From: Paenibacillus fonticola DSM 21315
GTDB taxonomy: Bacteria; Bacillota; Bacilli; Paenibacillales; Paenibacillaceae
Reading direction: 5' to 3'
NCBI RefSeq assembly: GCF_000381905.1
Contig: NZ_KB907247.1
Coordinates: 130,798 to 194,797 of the forward strand
DNA length: 64,000 nt
Below, in pieces: positions 18,059 through 26,577 of this stretch. The notes beneath the pieces were generated by a model. That model did not search any database, was not told the DNA's origin, and was given only the letters and a program-made list of their open reading frames with translations. Position numbers and translations under genes: made by a program. Numbering within the stretch: the stretch's first letter is position 1; every line of letters starts with the position of its first letter.

Positions 18059-18931
18059 ATGCTCCTTCAACAACTAACCAACGGATTGACGATCGGGATG
18101 ATTTACGCCTTGATTGCGCTCGGCTATACAATGGTCTATGGCATCCTGAAAATCGTGAACTTCGCGCATGGCGATATTTTCATGATGGGCAGTTTCCTGG
18201 GGCTTTTTTTTATGAAAGAACTGGATTTGCCGTTATATCTCGCATTTCTGCTGTCGGCAGTCGTAACTTCGGGGATCGGAATTCTGATCGAACGGTTCGC
18301 TTACCGGCCGCTGCGCATGGCTGACCGGATCGTTCCCTTGATCAGTGCGCTGGGCGTATCCACGTTTCTGATCAGCTTGGCCCAAAAAATATGGGGGACG
18401 GAAATGCGTCCTTTTCCAACGGCGTTTGGCAGCCGTACTTATACCTTGGGCAGCATTACGTTTTCCGAAATTCAAATTTTGATTCTGATTCTGTCCTTTA
18501 TTCTAATGCTTGGTCTGCATCTGTTCGTCACGAAGACGAAGACTGGCACGGCGATGCGGGCGACCTCCATGAGCCTGACCAACGCGGCTTTGATGGGCAT
18601 CAATACGAACCGGATGATCAGTCTGGCCTTCGGGATCGGCTCCGCACTTGCCGCCTGTGCAGGTATCATGGTCGGTATTTACTATAACGCGGTATACCCG
18701 ACGATGGGGTATATGGCAGGGATCAACGCCTTTACGGCGGCGGTACTCGGGGGGATCGGCAGCATCCCCGGAGCGATGTTAGGCGGCGTATTGCTCGGGC
18801 TGGTGGAGACGCTAGGCGGCGCTTATATTTCCACGCAGTACAAGAGTGTCATTTCGTTCGCAATCCTTATCATTGTGCTGCTGATCCGGCCGTCCGGCAT
18901 TCTCGGCAAAAAAGATATCAACAAAGTGTAG
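18059..18931 (+). CDS. livH: LIV-type ABC transporter permease LivH
   Basis: Inner permease, 290 aa with about eight helices. It has the LivH hallmark YGILKIVNFAHGDIFMMG near the N-terminus and the coupling region AVLGGIGSIPGAMLGG near the C-terminus. AAAGGATG precedes the ATG. The next gene starts 3 bp after its stop. Confidence 0.93.
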   Translation: MLLQQLTNGLTIGMIYALIALGYTMVYGILKIVNFAHGDIFMMGSFLGLFFMKELDLPLYLAFLLSAVVTSGIGILIERFAYRPLRMADRIVPLISALGVSTFLISLAQKIWGTEMRPFPTAFGSRTYTLGSITFSEIQILILILSFILMLGLHLFVTKTKTGTAMRATSMSLTNAALMGINTNRMISLAFGIGSALAACAGIMVGIYYNAVYPTMGYMAGINAFTAAVLGGIGSIPGAMLGGVLLGLVETLGGAYISTQYKSVISFAILIIVLLIRPSGILGKKDINKV

Positions 18932-18934
18932 GTG

Positions 18935-19906
18935 ATGAGCTTGAGCTTAAGAAAAACAACGGCCGTAGGGGCAGCGGCTGCCGTGTTGATCGTTCTGCCT
19001 TTAGTGCTGCAGCAGGTCAACGATTACTGGATGCACATCGTGATCATGATCGGGATTTTCTCCATCCTGTCGATGAGTCTCAACGTCATTATCGGATACG
19101 CCGGGCAGTTTGCGCTCGGACACGCTGCTTTCTATGGCATTGGCGCTTATTCCGCGGCCCTGCTCATGATACATTTTCATGTTTCGTTCTGGATCGCGCT
19201 GCCTGCCGCTGCTGTGATTGCAGGATTTTTCGGCTTTTTGCTGGGAACTCCGGTTATTCGCCTGAGGGGGGACTATCTCGGGATCGTAACGCTTGGCTTC
19301 GGAGAAATTGTGCGGCTCATCTTCGTCAACTGGGTGGATGTAACGCGCGGGCCTATGGGCTTGCCGGGGATTCCCGCGCCGACTTTGTTCGGCTACACCT
19401 TTAGCGGCAAAACGGAGTTTTATTATTTGATTCTGGCGCTTGCGCTGCTGACGTTCTTCGTCATTCACCGCATCGTCCATTCTGGCATCGGCCTCAGCCT
19501 GCTGACCATTCGCGAGGACGAGACCTTGGCGCAATCGGTCGGAATCCGTCCGAATAAATACAAGCTGCTCGCTTTTACCGTGGGGGGGTTCTTCGCTGGC
19601 ATCGCCGGAGCGTTCTGGGCTTCCTATATTTCCTTCGTCAGCCCTGACGCCTTCCGCTATTTGGATTCGGTCAACATCCTGGCGATGGTCATCCTGGGTG
19701 GATCGGCCAGTCTGCCCGGCTCCGTGCTTGGTGCGGTCATTCTCGTATTGGCCCCTGAGCTGCTGCGGTATATGAGCGACTATAGAATGATGCTGCTCGG
19801 TCTCGCGATTGTCCTGATGATGATCTTCAAGCCGACCGGGTTCTGGGGAGAGAAGCACCGCAAGTATAATTTCTACGGCATGGTGCGGAAAGGTGAGGGC
19901 AAGTGA
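18935..19906 (+). CDS. livM: LIV-type ABC transporter permease LivM
   Basis: Second permease, about 323 aa. LivM hallmarks are LNVIIGYAGQFALGHAAFYGIGAYSA (split across helices) and the ATPase-coupling segment VILGGSASLPGSVLGA. The start is uncertain: GTG 18932, ATG 18935 or TTG 18941 are in frame, and TAGGTGAT fits best as Shine-Dalgarno for the TTG. The stop overlaps the livG ATG. Confidence 0.92.
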   Translation: MSLSLRKTTAVGAAAAVLIVLPLVLQQVNDYWMHIVIMIGIFSILSMSLNVIIGYAGQFALGHAAFYGIGAYSAALLMIHFHVSFWIALPAAAVIAGFFGFLLGTPVIRLRGDYLGIVTLGFGEIVRLIFVNWVDVTRGPMGLPGIPAPTLFGYTFSGKTEFYYLILALALLTFFVIHRIVHSGIGLSLLTIREDETLAQSVGIRPNKYKLLAFTVGGFFAGIAGAFWASYISFVSPDAFRYLDSVNILAMVILGGSASLPGSVLGAVILVLAPELLRYMSDYRMMLLGLAIVLMMIFKPTGFWGEKHRKYNFYGMVRKGEGK

Positions 19907-20682
19907 TGGAGAACGTACTGGAGCTGGAGAAGGTGTCGGTGAAATTCGGCGGGCTGGTTGCCTTGAATAACGTGGATATGGCGGTTCGCCGGGGTGAGAT
20001 CCTGTCGATCATCGGACCGAACGGGGCGGGGAAAACGACGCTGTTCAACCTGCTGACGGGCATCTATCAGCCGACCTCTGGCAAGATCATTTACAAGAGC
20101 CGGGTCATCAACAAGCTGAAGCCTTTCAAGCGGGTCGGTCTGGGAATTGCCCGAACCTTTCAAAATACGCGATTGCTGAAAAATATGACGGTACTCGAGA
20201 ATGTGCTTGTCGCGCATGCGGAGTGTAACAGGGAGGGGCTGCTGCAATCGATTTTTGCCGGTGGCTCAATAGCTAAGCGTCGTGCCGCCATCGTTGATGA
20301 ATGCACCCGGAACCTGGAAGTAGTAGGGCTGGCGCATAAGCTGGACGTTCTAGCCGGAAGCCTGCCGTACGGGGAGCAGCGGCTGCTCGAAATTGCGAGG
20401 GCGCTGGCTACAGGCTGCGAGATACTGCTGCTGGATGAACCAGCCGCGGGCATGAATGCGGCGGAAAAAGCCGAGCTCGTAAAGAAAATCCGGCAGCTCT
20501 CTAAGGAATTCAACATCGAGATCATTTTGATCGAGCATGATATCGGGATGATCATGGATATTTCCGACCGTATCGTTGTTTTGAATTACGGCGAGAAGAT
20601 CGCCGAGGGCAGCGCGGAGGAAATTCAGAACAATCCGGATGTCATTCAGGCCTATTTGGGCGGGGAGGTCGAGGAATTTTGA
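19906..20682 (+). CDS. livG: LIV-type ABC transporter ATPase LivG
   Basis: 258-aa ATPase. Walker A GPNGAGKTTLF, a degenerate signature LPYGEQRLLEIARAL of the kind typical for LivG, Walker B LLLDEPAAGM and the H-loop LIEHDIGMIMD. ATG 19906 overlaps the livM stop (TGATG), suggesting translational coupling; GTG 19903 is the alternative. Confidence 0.94.
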   Translation: MENVLELEKVSVKFGGLVALNNVDMAVRRGEILSIIGPNGAGKTTLFNLLTGIYQPTSGKIIYKSRVINKLKPFKRVGLGIARTFQNTRLLKNMTVLENVLVAHAECNREGLLQSIFAGGSIAKRRAAIVDECTRNLEVVGLAHKLDVLAGSLPYGEQRLLEIARALATGCEILLLDEPAAGMNAAEKAELVKKIRQLSKEFNIEIILIEHDIGMIMDISDRIVVLNYGEKIAEGSAEEIQNNPDVIQAYLGGEVEEF

Positions 20683-21407
20683 CAAGCGACAGCCAGGCTA
20701 TTTTGGAAATAAAAGATTTAAGCGTAAATTATGGCGTGATAGCGGCTGTAAAACAACTGAATCTTCATATTAGGCCAGGGGAAATCGTGGCGTTGATCGG
20801 GACGAACGGCTCGGGAAAAACCTCGGCCCTGCGCAGCATTTCCGGCCTGAATAAGAGCATTCAGGGACAGATTCGCTTCGAGGGGCAGGAGATTACGAAG
20901 CTGGATCCCCATAAGATCGTGGAACGGGGCATTTCGCAGGTGCCTGAGGGCCGGGGCGTATTCCCCGATTTGACCGTGCTGGAAAATCTAAAGCTCGGCG
21001 CCTATGTCCGGGGCGACAAGGCGGGGATTGCCGCAGATATTCAGGGCATGTTCGAGTTGTTTCCGCGGCTGGAGGAGCGCAAGAAGCAGCTCGCCGGGAC
21101 GATGAGCGGCGGGGAGCAGCAAATGCTGGCGATTGCCCGCGCTCTAATGGCGAGACCGAAGCTGCTGCTGCTGGATGAGCCTTCGATGGGCCTTGCGCCG
21201 CTGATCGTGAAGGAAATCTTCGCGGCGATCCGCAAAGTGAACGAGGAAGGCGTATCCGTATTGCTGGTGGAGCAGAATGCCACTATGGCGCTCGCGGCCG
21301 CCCATCGCGGCTATGTGATGGAGACGGGCAGCATCGTCGTAGAAGGCGAGGCTGCGGAGTTAAGGAACAACGACGTGGTCAAATCGGTATATTTGGGCAT
21401 CGGCTAG
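20679..21407 (+). CDS. livF: LIV-type ABC transporter ATPase LivF
   Basis: 242-aa ATPase. Walker A GTNGSGKTSAL, signature MSGGEQQMLAIARALM, Walker B LLLDEPSMGL and the Q-loop region with the LivF-type PEGRGVFPDLTVLENL. TTG 20679 overlaps the livG stop (TTGA) with GGGGAGG upstream. It is the last gene of the five-gene transporter; no clear terminator follows before the repeat block. Confidence 0.94.
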   Translation: MTSDSQAILEIKDLSVNYGVIAAVKQLNLHIRPGEIVALIGTNGSGKTSALRSISGLNKSIQGQIRFEGQEITKLDPHKIVERGISQVPEGRGVFPDLTVLENLKLGAYVRGDKAGIAADIQGMFELFPRLEERKKQLAGTMSGGEQQMLAIARALMARPKLLLLDEPSMGLAPLIVKEIFAAIRKVNEEGVSVLLVEQNATMALAAAHRGYVMETGSIVVEGEAAELRNNDVVKSVYLGIG

Positions 21408-21490
21408 CAGCCAAAATAGACTGTTGATGTGATTATGAATTTAAATCACCCTAGAAGTCTGGGTACAACAGTGGTCGTAGGAAACTTTTA

Positions 21491-21528
21491 CGTACTTGCC
21501 ACACATTCATTTCAATAGTTCAAGTTAT
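21491..21528 (+). repeat. 38-bp direct repeat, left copy
   Basis: It begins CGTACTTG and contains ACATTCATTTCAATAGTTCAA. A diverged copy of the same 38 bp lies at 22045–22082 (about 30 of 38 positions match by eye). The pair brackets the repeat block between livF and the ATC-hydrolase gene. Confidence 0.6.
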
Positions 21529-21529
21529 T

Positions 21530-21722
21530 GTAAATGGATTTATAGTAGTTAGTTTCTGCGGTAAAGAAGGGAAAGCAAATTTAAATGGATTTCATGTCGT
21601 TAGAGGAAGGGAAATGGCCTAGCATGGGCAGGATTCTTGATTTTAGGTACGCAAAATCCATCTAATCCCTTGAAACGTTCGTATAGAGCGTAATTAGATA
21701 CATGAATTCCATTTAGTCTGCG
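21530..21722 (+). repeat. ~193-bp intergenic repeat element, copy A
   Basis: A non-coding element whose reverse complement recurs at 35243–35436. Shared landmarks in the same order are ATGGATTTATAGTAGTTA, GGATTTCATGTCGTTAG, TGGCCT…GGATTCTTGATTTTAGG, AAAATCCATCTA, TAATTAGATACATGAA and TCCATTTAGTCT; length is nearly equal and identity by eye is roughly 75–80%. The element contains opposed ATGGATTT/AAATCCAT motifs, so its RNA or single strand could fold. Both copies run into CTTAGTGTAC-type short repeats on the same side. Confidence 0.8.
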
Positions 21723-21725
21723 TCT

Positions 21726-22012
21726 GCTTAGTGTACGACAGCTTAATGTAACAGCTTAGTGCACGAGAGCTTAGTGTACAACAGCTTAATGTAACAGCTT
21801 AGTGCACGAGAGCTTAGTGTATAACAGCTTAATGTAACAGCTTAGTGCACGAGAGCTTAGTGTACAACAGCTTAATGTAACAGCTTAGTGCACGAGAGCT
21901 TGGTGTACAACAGCTTAATGTAACAGCTTAGTGCACGAGTGCTTGGTGTACAACATCATAAGTGTACCTCAACTTAGTCTAAGACAACTTAGTGTAAAAC
22001 AGCTTAGTGTCT
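21726..22012 (+). repeat. Minisatellite of 43-bp higher-order repeats
   Basis: Five nearly identical 43-bp units start at 21726, 21769, 21812, 21855 and 21898, followed by a degenerate tail to about 22012. Each unit is built from three related subunits, GCTTAGTGTACAACA, GCTTAATGTAACA and GCTTAGTGCACGAGA (15+13+15). The 43-bp period is not a multiple of three and stops occur, so it is non-coding. It lies in the 779-bp gap between livF and the ATC-hydrolase gene. Confidence 0.9.
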
Positions 22013-22044
22013 GATAACTTACAGAGTAAGATGAACTAAAAGGG

Positions 22045-22082
22045 CGTACTTGATCTACATTCATTTCAAAAGTTCAACGTAT
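22045..22082 (+). repeat. 38-bp direct repeat, right copy
   Basis: Diverged copy of 21491–21528, with CGTACTTG … ACATTCATTTCAAAAGTTCAA in the same order and orientation. Confidence 0.6.
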
Positions 22083-22186
22083 AACGTATATAGCTAGATA
22101 ACATGGCAACGAAAGCAACTTGTGCTGTAATGAGTTAGTGCTGAAGTCAGTCAGTACAGATAGATTAATAGAGGAGGCGTCTGAAG

Positions 22187-22753
22187 ATGAGCCAAGAAAA
22201 ACAAGACAAACAAGACAAACTACAAGAGGAATCCCAGCAAAAGCTGAACCATGACGAAAGCCTGGAGCCGGTTTCTCCTTATACAATCATGGCGAAATTG
22301 TTTGCCCATCTCTCCAAGGCGGTAGTGGACCGCTTTGGTGAAGAAGGAAAGGACGCGATACGCGAGGGAGTTCGTACCTTCGGCGAAGAACGGGGCCGGG
22401 ATATCGCCCGCCGCGCGGCCGCTGCCGGACAGCCGAACGACATTCACAGCTATTTGCCGAATTATGATATGGGCCGCAGCGATCTGTTCGAATATGAAAC
22501 AGAATATCATCCGGTTGAAATCGAGCAGAACTTCACAAGATGCGCATTCGGGGATCAGTGGAAAAAGGACGGCATGGAGGAGTATGGAATACTTTACTGC
22601 GAGATGATTGATCCGGCGATTGCCAGAGGCTACAACCCGAATTTTGAAGTTGTGCATGATAAATACTTGCTTAAAGACGGAAATTGCCATTTTAGGTTCC
22701 AGATGAAATCATCGGAGAAGGAGCCTGGGGGTGAGGAGAATGGAAATCAATAA
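22187..22753 (+). CDS. L-2-amino-thiazoline-4-carboxylic acid hydrolase family protein
   Basis: A 188-aa cytosolic protein. The C-terminal half (NFTRCAFGDQWKK … ILYCEMIDPAIARGYNP … HDKYLLKDGNCHFRF) is typical of the ATC-hydrolase family (AtcB-like), which in Pseudomonas opens the thiazoline ring of L-ATC to give N-carbamoyl-L-cysteine. A conserved Cys lies in TRCAFGD and another in LYCEMID. Its 3' end overlaps the next gene by 23 bp, and that gene encodes an N-carbamoyl-amino-acid amidohydrolase, the next step of the same route. The ATG follows AGAGGAGG. Substrate is inferred from family and neighbour only. Confidence 0.8.
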   Translation: MSQEKQDKQDKLQEESQQKLNHDESLEPVSPYTIMAKLFAHLSKAVVDRFGEEGKDAIREGVRTFGEERGRDIARRAAAAGQPNDIHSYLPNYDMGRSDLFEYETEYHPVEIEQNFTRCAFGDQWKKDGMEEYGILYCEMIDPAIARGYNPNFEVVHDKYLLKDGNCHFRFQMKSSEKEPGGEENGNQ

Positions 22754-23975
22754 GGATCGCTTGTGGGCGAGATTAATGGAGCTGGGACAAATCGGCAAAC
22801 AGACTAGCGGGGGAGTCACCCGCTATTCTTTTACTCCCGATGAATCCCGTGCGAAGGATCTCGTTATCGCGTATATGAAGGAAGCCGGGCTAGCCGTACG
22901 CGAAGATGCAGCCGGGAACGTCATCGGCCGCCGGGAAGGGACGAACCCTGAGGCTGCCGTAGTTCTGACAGGGTCCCATATCGATACGGTTCCCGACGGA
23001 GGGGTGTTCGATGGAGCGCTTGGTGTCCTCTCTGCTATCGAAGCGCTGCAGTGTATGAATGAGCTGGAGATCCGGAACGCTCACCCGATCGAAGTCATCA
23101 CATTTACGGATGAGGAGGGTTCCCGGTTCGGTTTAGGGATGATCGGCAGCCGGGCCGTTGCTGGAACGCTGCGGCAGGAGGATTTGGAGCAGCGGGACGA
23201 ACAGGCAATTTCAATTGCCGATGCGATGCGAACCGCAGGATTAGATCCGCAGCGCATCGGCGAGGCAGCGAAGCCCTCGGATGAAGTGAAAGCTTACGTA
23301 GAACTGCATATTGAGCAGGGGCGGGTGCTGGAAAATTTGCATGAGCCAGTAGGCCTTGTGACCGGCATCGCTGGCCCGCTCTGGCAGCAGTTCACGCTGA
23401 TCGGCCATGCCGGCCATGCCGGGGCAACCCCGATGCATCTGCGGAGAGATCCGATGCAGGCGGCAGCAGAAATTCTAAACTATATTTATACCGAAGCGAA
23501 GAAATATGAGAACGCGGTGGCTACGGTAGGGAAGCTCAGAACTCTGCCAGGCGGAGTAAACGTCATCCCCGGCGAAGTGCAATTCTCGCTCGACCTGCGG
23601 GATATCGATGAAGCCGACCGAAACCGGCTGGAGGCGAGTATTCATACCTACAGCCAGCAGGTGTGCGAGCAGCTGGGGATCGAGCTGGAGGTCGAGCTGC
23701 TGCAGAGAGTCGCTCCGTCTCCTAGCTCCCCCTTGGTGCAGGAGGCCGTAGCCCAAGCTGGTAAAATAGCGGGACTGTCAGACCTGCCGCGTTTAGTAAG
23801 CGGTGCCGGCCATGACGGAATGCAGTTCAGCTCCCTATGGCCGCTGGGCATGATCTTCGTTCGCTCGCGTAACGGCATCAGCCATAATCCCGAGGAGTGG
23901 AGCTCTCCCGAGGACTGCGCGGCGGGAACGGAAGTGCTGTATCACACCTTACTGGGGCTAGCAAATGAAGAATAA
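22731..23975 (+). CDS. N-carbamoyl-L-amino acid amidohydrolase (M20 hydantoinase/carbamoylase family)
   Basis: A 414-aa binuclear metal amidohydrolase. Metal and catalytic motifs: GSHIDTVPDGGVFDGALG, FTDEEGSRFG, ELHIEQGRVLE, GHAGHAGATPM and a C-terminal SGAGHDGMQFSS with the final ISHNPEEW histidine. Relatives cleave N-carbamoyl-L-amino acids, allantoate or beta-ureidopropionate. Coupling to the ATC-hydrolase gene suggests N-carbamoyl-L-cysteine or another carbamoyl amino acid. GTG 22731 has AAGGAG 8 nt upstream; ATG 22740 is the alternative start. Confidence 0.85.
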   Translation: MRRMEINKDRLWARLMELGQIGKQTSGGVTRYSFTPDESRAKDLVIAYMKEAGLAVREDAAGNVIGRREGTNPEAAVVLTGSHIDTVPDGGVFDGALGVLSAIEALQCMNELEIRNAHPIEVITFTDEEGSRFGLGMIGSRAVAGTLRQEDLEQRDEQAISIADAMRTAGLDPQRIGEAAKPSDEVKAYVELHIEQGRVLENLHEPVGLVTGIAGPLWQQFTLIGHAGHAGATPMHLRRDPMQAAAEILNYIYTEAKKYENAVATVGKLRTLPGGVNVIPGEVQFSLDLRDIDEADRNRLEASIHTYSQQVCEQLGIELEVELLQRVAPSPSSPLVQEAVAQAGKIAGLSDLPRLVSGAGHDGMQFSSLWPLGMIFVRSRNGISHNPEEWSSPEDCAAGTEVLYHTLLGLANEE

Positions 23976-24260
23976 ATAGAGACTCATTCAGCATTGGAGA
24001 GCCCTCAGAATTGAAAGGCTTCAGCATAGGACGGGCAAGACTGAGGTGCTCCGGATATTGAGGGATACTCTGGGGTATCCTGGGATATGCTAAGATAAAC
24101 CTTAAATAAGGGGCCGGCTGCACCCGATCCTCCTGTGCAACTTCCGTTACAAGAGTGGTTGGCTGGATGAGGTACAGAAATAGACCGTCACCCTATCACT
24201 AAAGTGTTCCCTTTTTGGGTACATAGATCATTTTGGCATGACAATTTTCAACACTTGGCC

Positions 24261-24314
24261 CTTAAAAAGCGATAAAAGAAACAGTCTAGCGGCTGTCTTT
24301 TATCGCTTTTTAAG
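24261..24314. terminator. Strong bidirectional terminator
   Basis: CTTAAAAAGCGATAAAAGAAACAG pairs almost perfectly with CTGTCTTTTATCGCTTTTTAAG around an 8-nt loop; A/T-rich arms give U-tracts in both directions. It separates the amidohydrolase gene from the convergent S66 peptidase gene. The preceding stretch 23976–24260 holds no gene that can be supported. Confidence 0.88.
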
Positions 24315-24320
24315 TGATAA

Positions 24321-25337
24321 TTATTGGTCAAAGAATTGCATCACGGAGCCCTTACCATCTCTCACTTCAATTTTAGCATATGCCCCGTTGATGAAAGTGA
24401 TTTGTGGTGGAACATGGCCACAATCTATATCGTAAATTATTGGAATCTGCAGCTCCTCATACAGTTCTTTGTAAATATCCTCTGCTGTATAATTGTCAAC
24501 GGGTTGATTTGCATCGCTTCTTCCAAACAGAAGACCTGTGCAGTTATTAAACCAACCTGCTAATTTCATCTGAACCAACGACCTGCGTAAATCAGTCGTC
24601 GATAGTTCGCAATTCTCCAAATACCATAAAATGGGATCGTTACTTATATACTCCTTTTGAAAATGTTGTACATCACCGAACGAAGTGCCAATTAAATGTC
24701 TTATCACATCGATACATCCACCAAGTAACCGGCCCTGTATTTTAACATTAGTATTTGAAGCAACCTTCCAATATGTTTGTTCTGTTAAATGAAACACACA
24801 TCGCGAAGGGTCAGAATGTTTCCATTCCTTTTGATATTTTTCCGAGGAATGTTGGATGATGGATTCGCCAGTTTTAGTTGATAAGACAGATTGCCACATG
24901 GCAGTTGTGTTATCTGAGAAATCACCTCTTAAATCAATGAGATTGGTACCATGAGCAGTAGCTATACCTGTTTTTAAAGTTATTGCTAACAATAGTACAC
25001 TTGTATCTGAATAACCTAAAATCCACTTGCAGTTAAAGTTATCAAAATCGAGGTATTCAAGAATTTCAATTAAAAGTTCGCCACCCCAAGGTGGAATGAT
25101 AATATTGATGCGATTATCTTTCATCATTTCATTGAATTCAGCGGCACGTACTTTGGCTGACGAAGACTTAGCCTTTTCTTGAGTCCAAACTGTTTCTCCG
25201 CAAATAACGTTGAATCCCATTGTCTTCATTCGACTAAAGGAAAGTTTAAGCAAACTATGTAATTCAACTTTTAACCCTGACGAGGGTGCTGTTACACCAA
25301 TTGTTGCTCCTTCTTCTAAGGACGGAAATCTAATCAT
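24321..25337 (-). CDS. S66-family peptidase (LD-carboxypeptidase / MccF-like)
   Basis: A 338-aa cytosolic serine peptidase. The family start GATIGVTAPSSGL, the IIPPWGG segment, the nucleophile region GYSDTSVLLLA and the C-terminal DIDCGHVPPQITF histidine motif are all present. S66 members trim murein tetrapeptides or, as MccF, destroy microcin C-like peptide-nucleotides. ATG 25337 is preferred (GGAAGGTGG upstream) over GTG 25346. It is visibly more AT-rich than its neighbours, which suggests recent acquisition; an isolated gene of this type fits antibiotic self-protection. Confidence 0.85.
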   Translation of the reverse strand: MIRFPSLEEGATIGVTAPSSGLKVELHSLLKLSFSRMKTMGFNVICGETVWTQEKAKSSSAKVRAAEFNEMMKDNRINIIIPPWGGELLIEILEYLDFDNFNCKWILGYSDTSVLLLAITLKTGIATAHGTNLIDLRGDFSDNTTAMWQSVLSTKTGESIIQHSSEKYQKEWKHSDPSRCVFHLTEQTYWKVASNTNVKIQGRLLGGCIDVIRHLIGTSFGDVQHFQKEYISNDPILWYLENCELSTTDLRRSLVQMKLAGWFNNCTGLLFGRSDANQPVDNYTAEDIYKELYEELQIPIIYDIDCGHVPPQITFINGAYAKIEVRDGKGSVMQFFDQ

Positions 25338-25418
25338 ACAAACCACCTTCCAAAGTTTACAACACTCACGCTGGATAAATTCGTTTCGAGAGGGCTGAAT
25401 AAAAATTCAGCCCTTTGT

Positions 25419-26219
25419 TTAGAGCCGTACTTCGCTTTTAGCAGGTTTGACCGGATATCCGAATTGTCTGGAAATTTCCCCTGCCGCAGCTAGCAATTCC
25501 GCGAGAACCTGCTCCTCGTTCTCCTTGATCCGGGACAGCGAACCGACAATGCTGATCGTGCCGATCGTTTGCCCGGCGGCATCCTTTACGGGGGCGGCGA
25601 TGCTGTAGGCGCCCGCCTCGATTTCCTCGTCCTCAACACTGTATCCTTGCTCACGGATTTGCTGCAGATTATTCAGGAGCTTCTTTTTATCGGTAATCGT
25701 GTTCTCCGTCAGTTTGGTTAACTTATAATTCTGCAAAAAGCTTTGCAGCTCAAGCTCCGGCATATGGGCTAAAAATACTTTTCCCGAAGCGGAGGCATGC
25801 ATTGGAAGCTTGCTGCCTGCCCGGGAGCTGATGATGAAATAGTTATTCGGCGACTCTGCCTTGTCTACGCAAAAAATCTGCTCGTGCTGATAGACGTATA
25901 GATGAGAGGTCTCGTGAAATTTCTTGGTCAGCTCTGTAAGATACGGATGGCCGATCTCCTTGAGGTCGAGGCTTTGGGACACCAGATTGGCCTTCAACAG
26001 AAACTCGAGGCCTAACCGGTATTTGCCGTTGTTCGGATTTTTATCGATGTATGAGTACGCGCAGAGCGTATTGATAAGACCGTAAACGGTGCTTATGTTC
26101 AGATCCAGCTTCTCGCTGATTTCAGTGAGTGACAGTTGGGTATGCAGCGAATCGAAGCAGTTCACGATATCAAGCGCCCGTTTCACGGATTGAATCAGGC
26201 GGGGATTTTTCTCGTTCAA
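25419..26219 (-). CDS. IclR-family transcriptional regulator
   Basis: About 266 aa: N-terminal winged helix (SLTEISEKLDLNISTVYGLINTL) and a C-terminal GAF-like effector domain (RAGSKLPMHASASGKVFLAHM … QGYSVEDEEIEAGAYSIAAPV). TTG 26219 lies 8 nt after GGAGG; GTG 26222 is the alternative. A TTGACA lies about 70 bp upstream but no good -10 is seen. It stands alone, and its target is unknown; the nearest catabolic genes are the ATC-hydrolase/amidohydrolase pair. Confidence 0.88.
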   Translation of the reverse strand: MNEKNPRLIQSVKRALDIVNCFDSLHTQLSLTEISEKLDLNISTVYGLINTLCAYSYIDKNPNNGKYRLGLEFLLKANLVSQSLDLKEIGHPYLTELTKKFHETSHLYVYQHEQIFCVDKAESPNNYFIISSRAGSKLPMHASASGKVFLAHMPELELQSFLQNYKLTKLTENTITDKKKLLNNLQQIREQGYSVEDEEIEAGAYSIAAPVKDAAGQTIGTISIVGSLSRIKENEEQVLAELLAAAGEISRQFGYPVKPAKSEVRL

Positions 26220-26234
26220 CACAATAACCTCCAA

Positions 26235-26577
26235 CTAGATAAACCTGTAATTTTCTCTCTCATCACTATGTTCAGGGCTTTATCCGACAATGTCAATAGG
26301 AATTTGATAATGTAGATCATCAAGCCATGCTAATAATAAATTCTCTGAGAAAAATGGAATTGAATAAAGACGCAGAAGTTCGGAATTTCGAGAATTAGCT
26401 ATATATAGCTTTCTGGGTATTTAGGATACGTTCCTTAATTATGACTTTATTCCTATATATAGTTCTTATAGTATATTATTAGAGGGGGGCGTAGGATAAA
26501 ATAGATAAAAGTTATAGATAACATCACATTTGTTAAATAATTACTATCATAAATTATAAAAGGAAGGTACTTATAAG
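26235..26577 (+). promoter_or_regulatory. AT-rich intergenic region upstream of stalk-domain gene
   Basis: 343 bp between divergent genes. A possible promoter is TTGTTA (26530–26535) with ATTATA 17 bp later, and other TATA-like strings lie at 26450–26480. No repeats or structured RNA were recognised. Confidence 0.3.

Noticed and set aside
21726-22012. CRISPR-like array
   Set aside because: The 43-bp units are contiguous, with no unique spacers; the subunits are variants of one motif. No cas gene is in the window.
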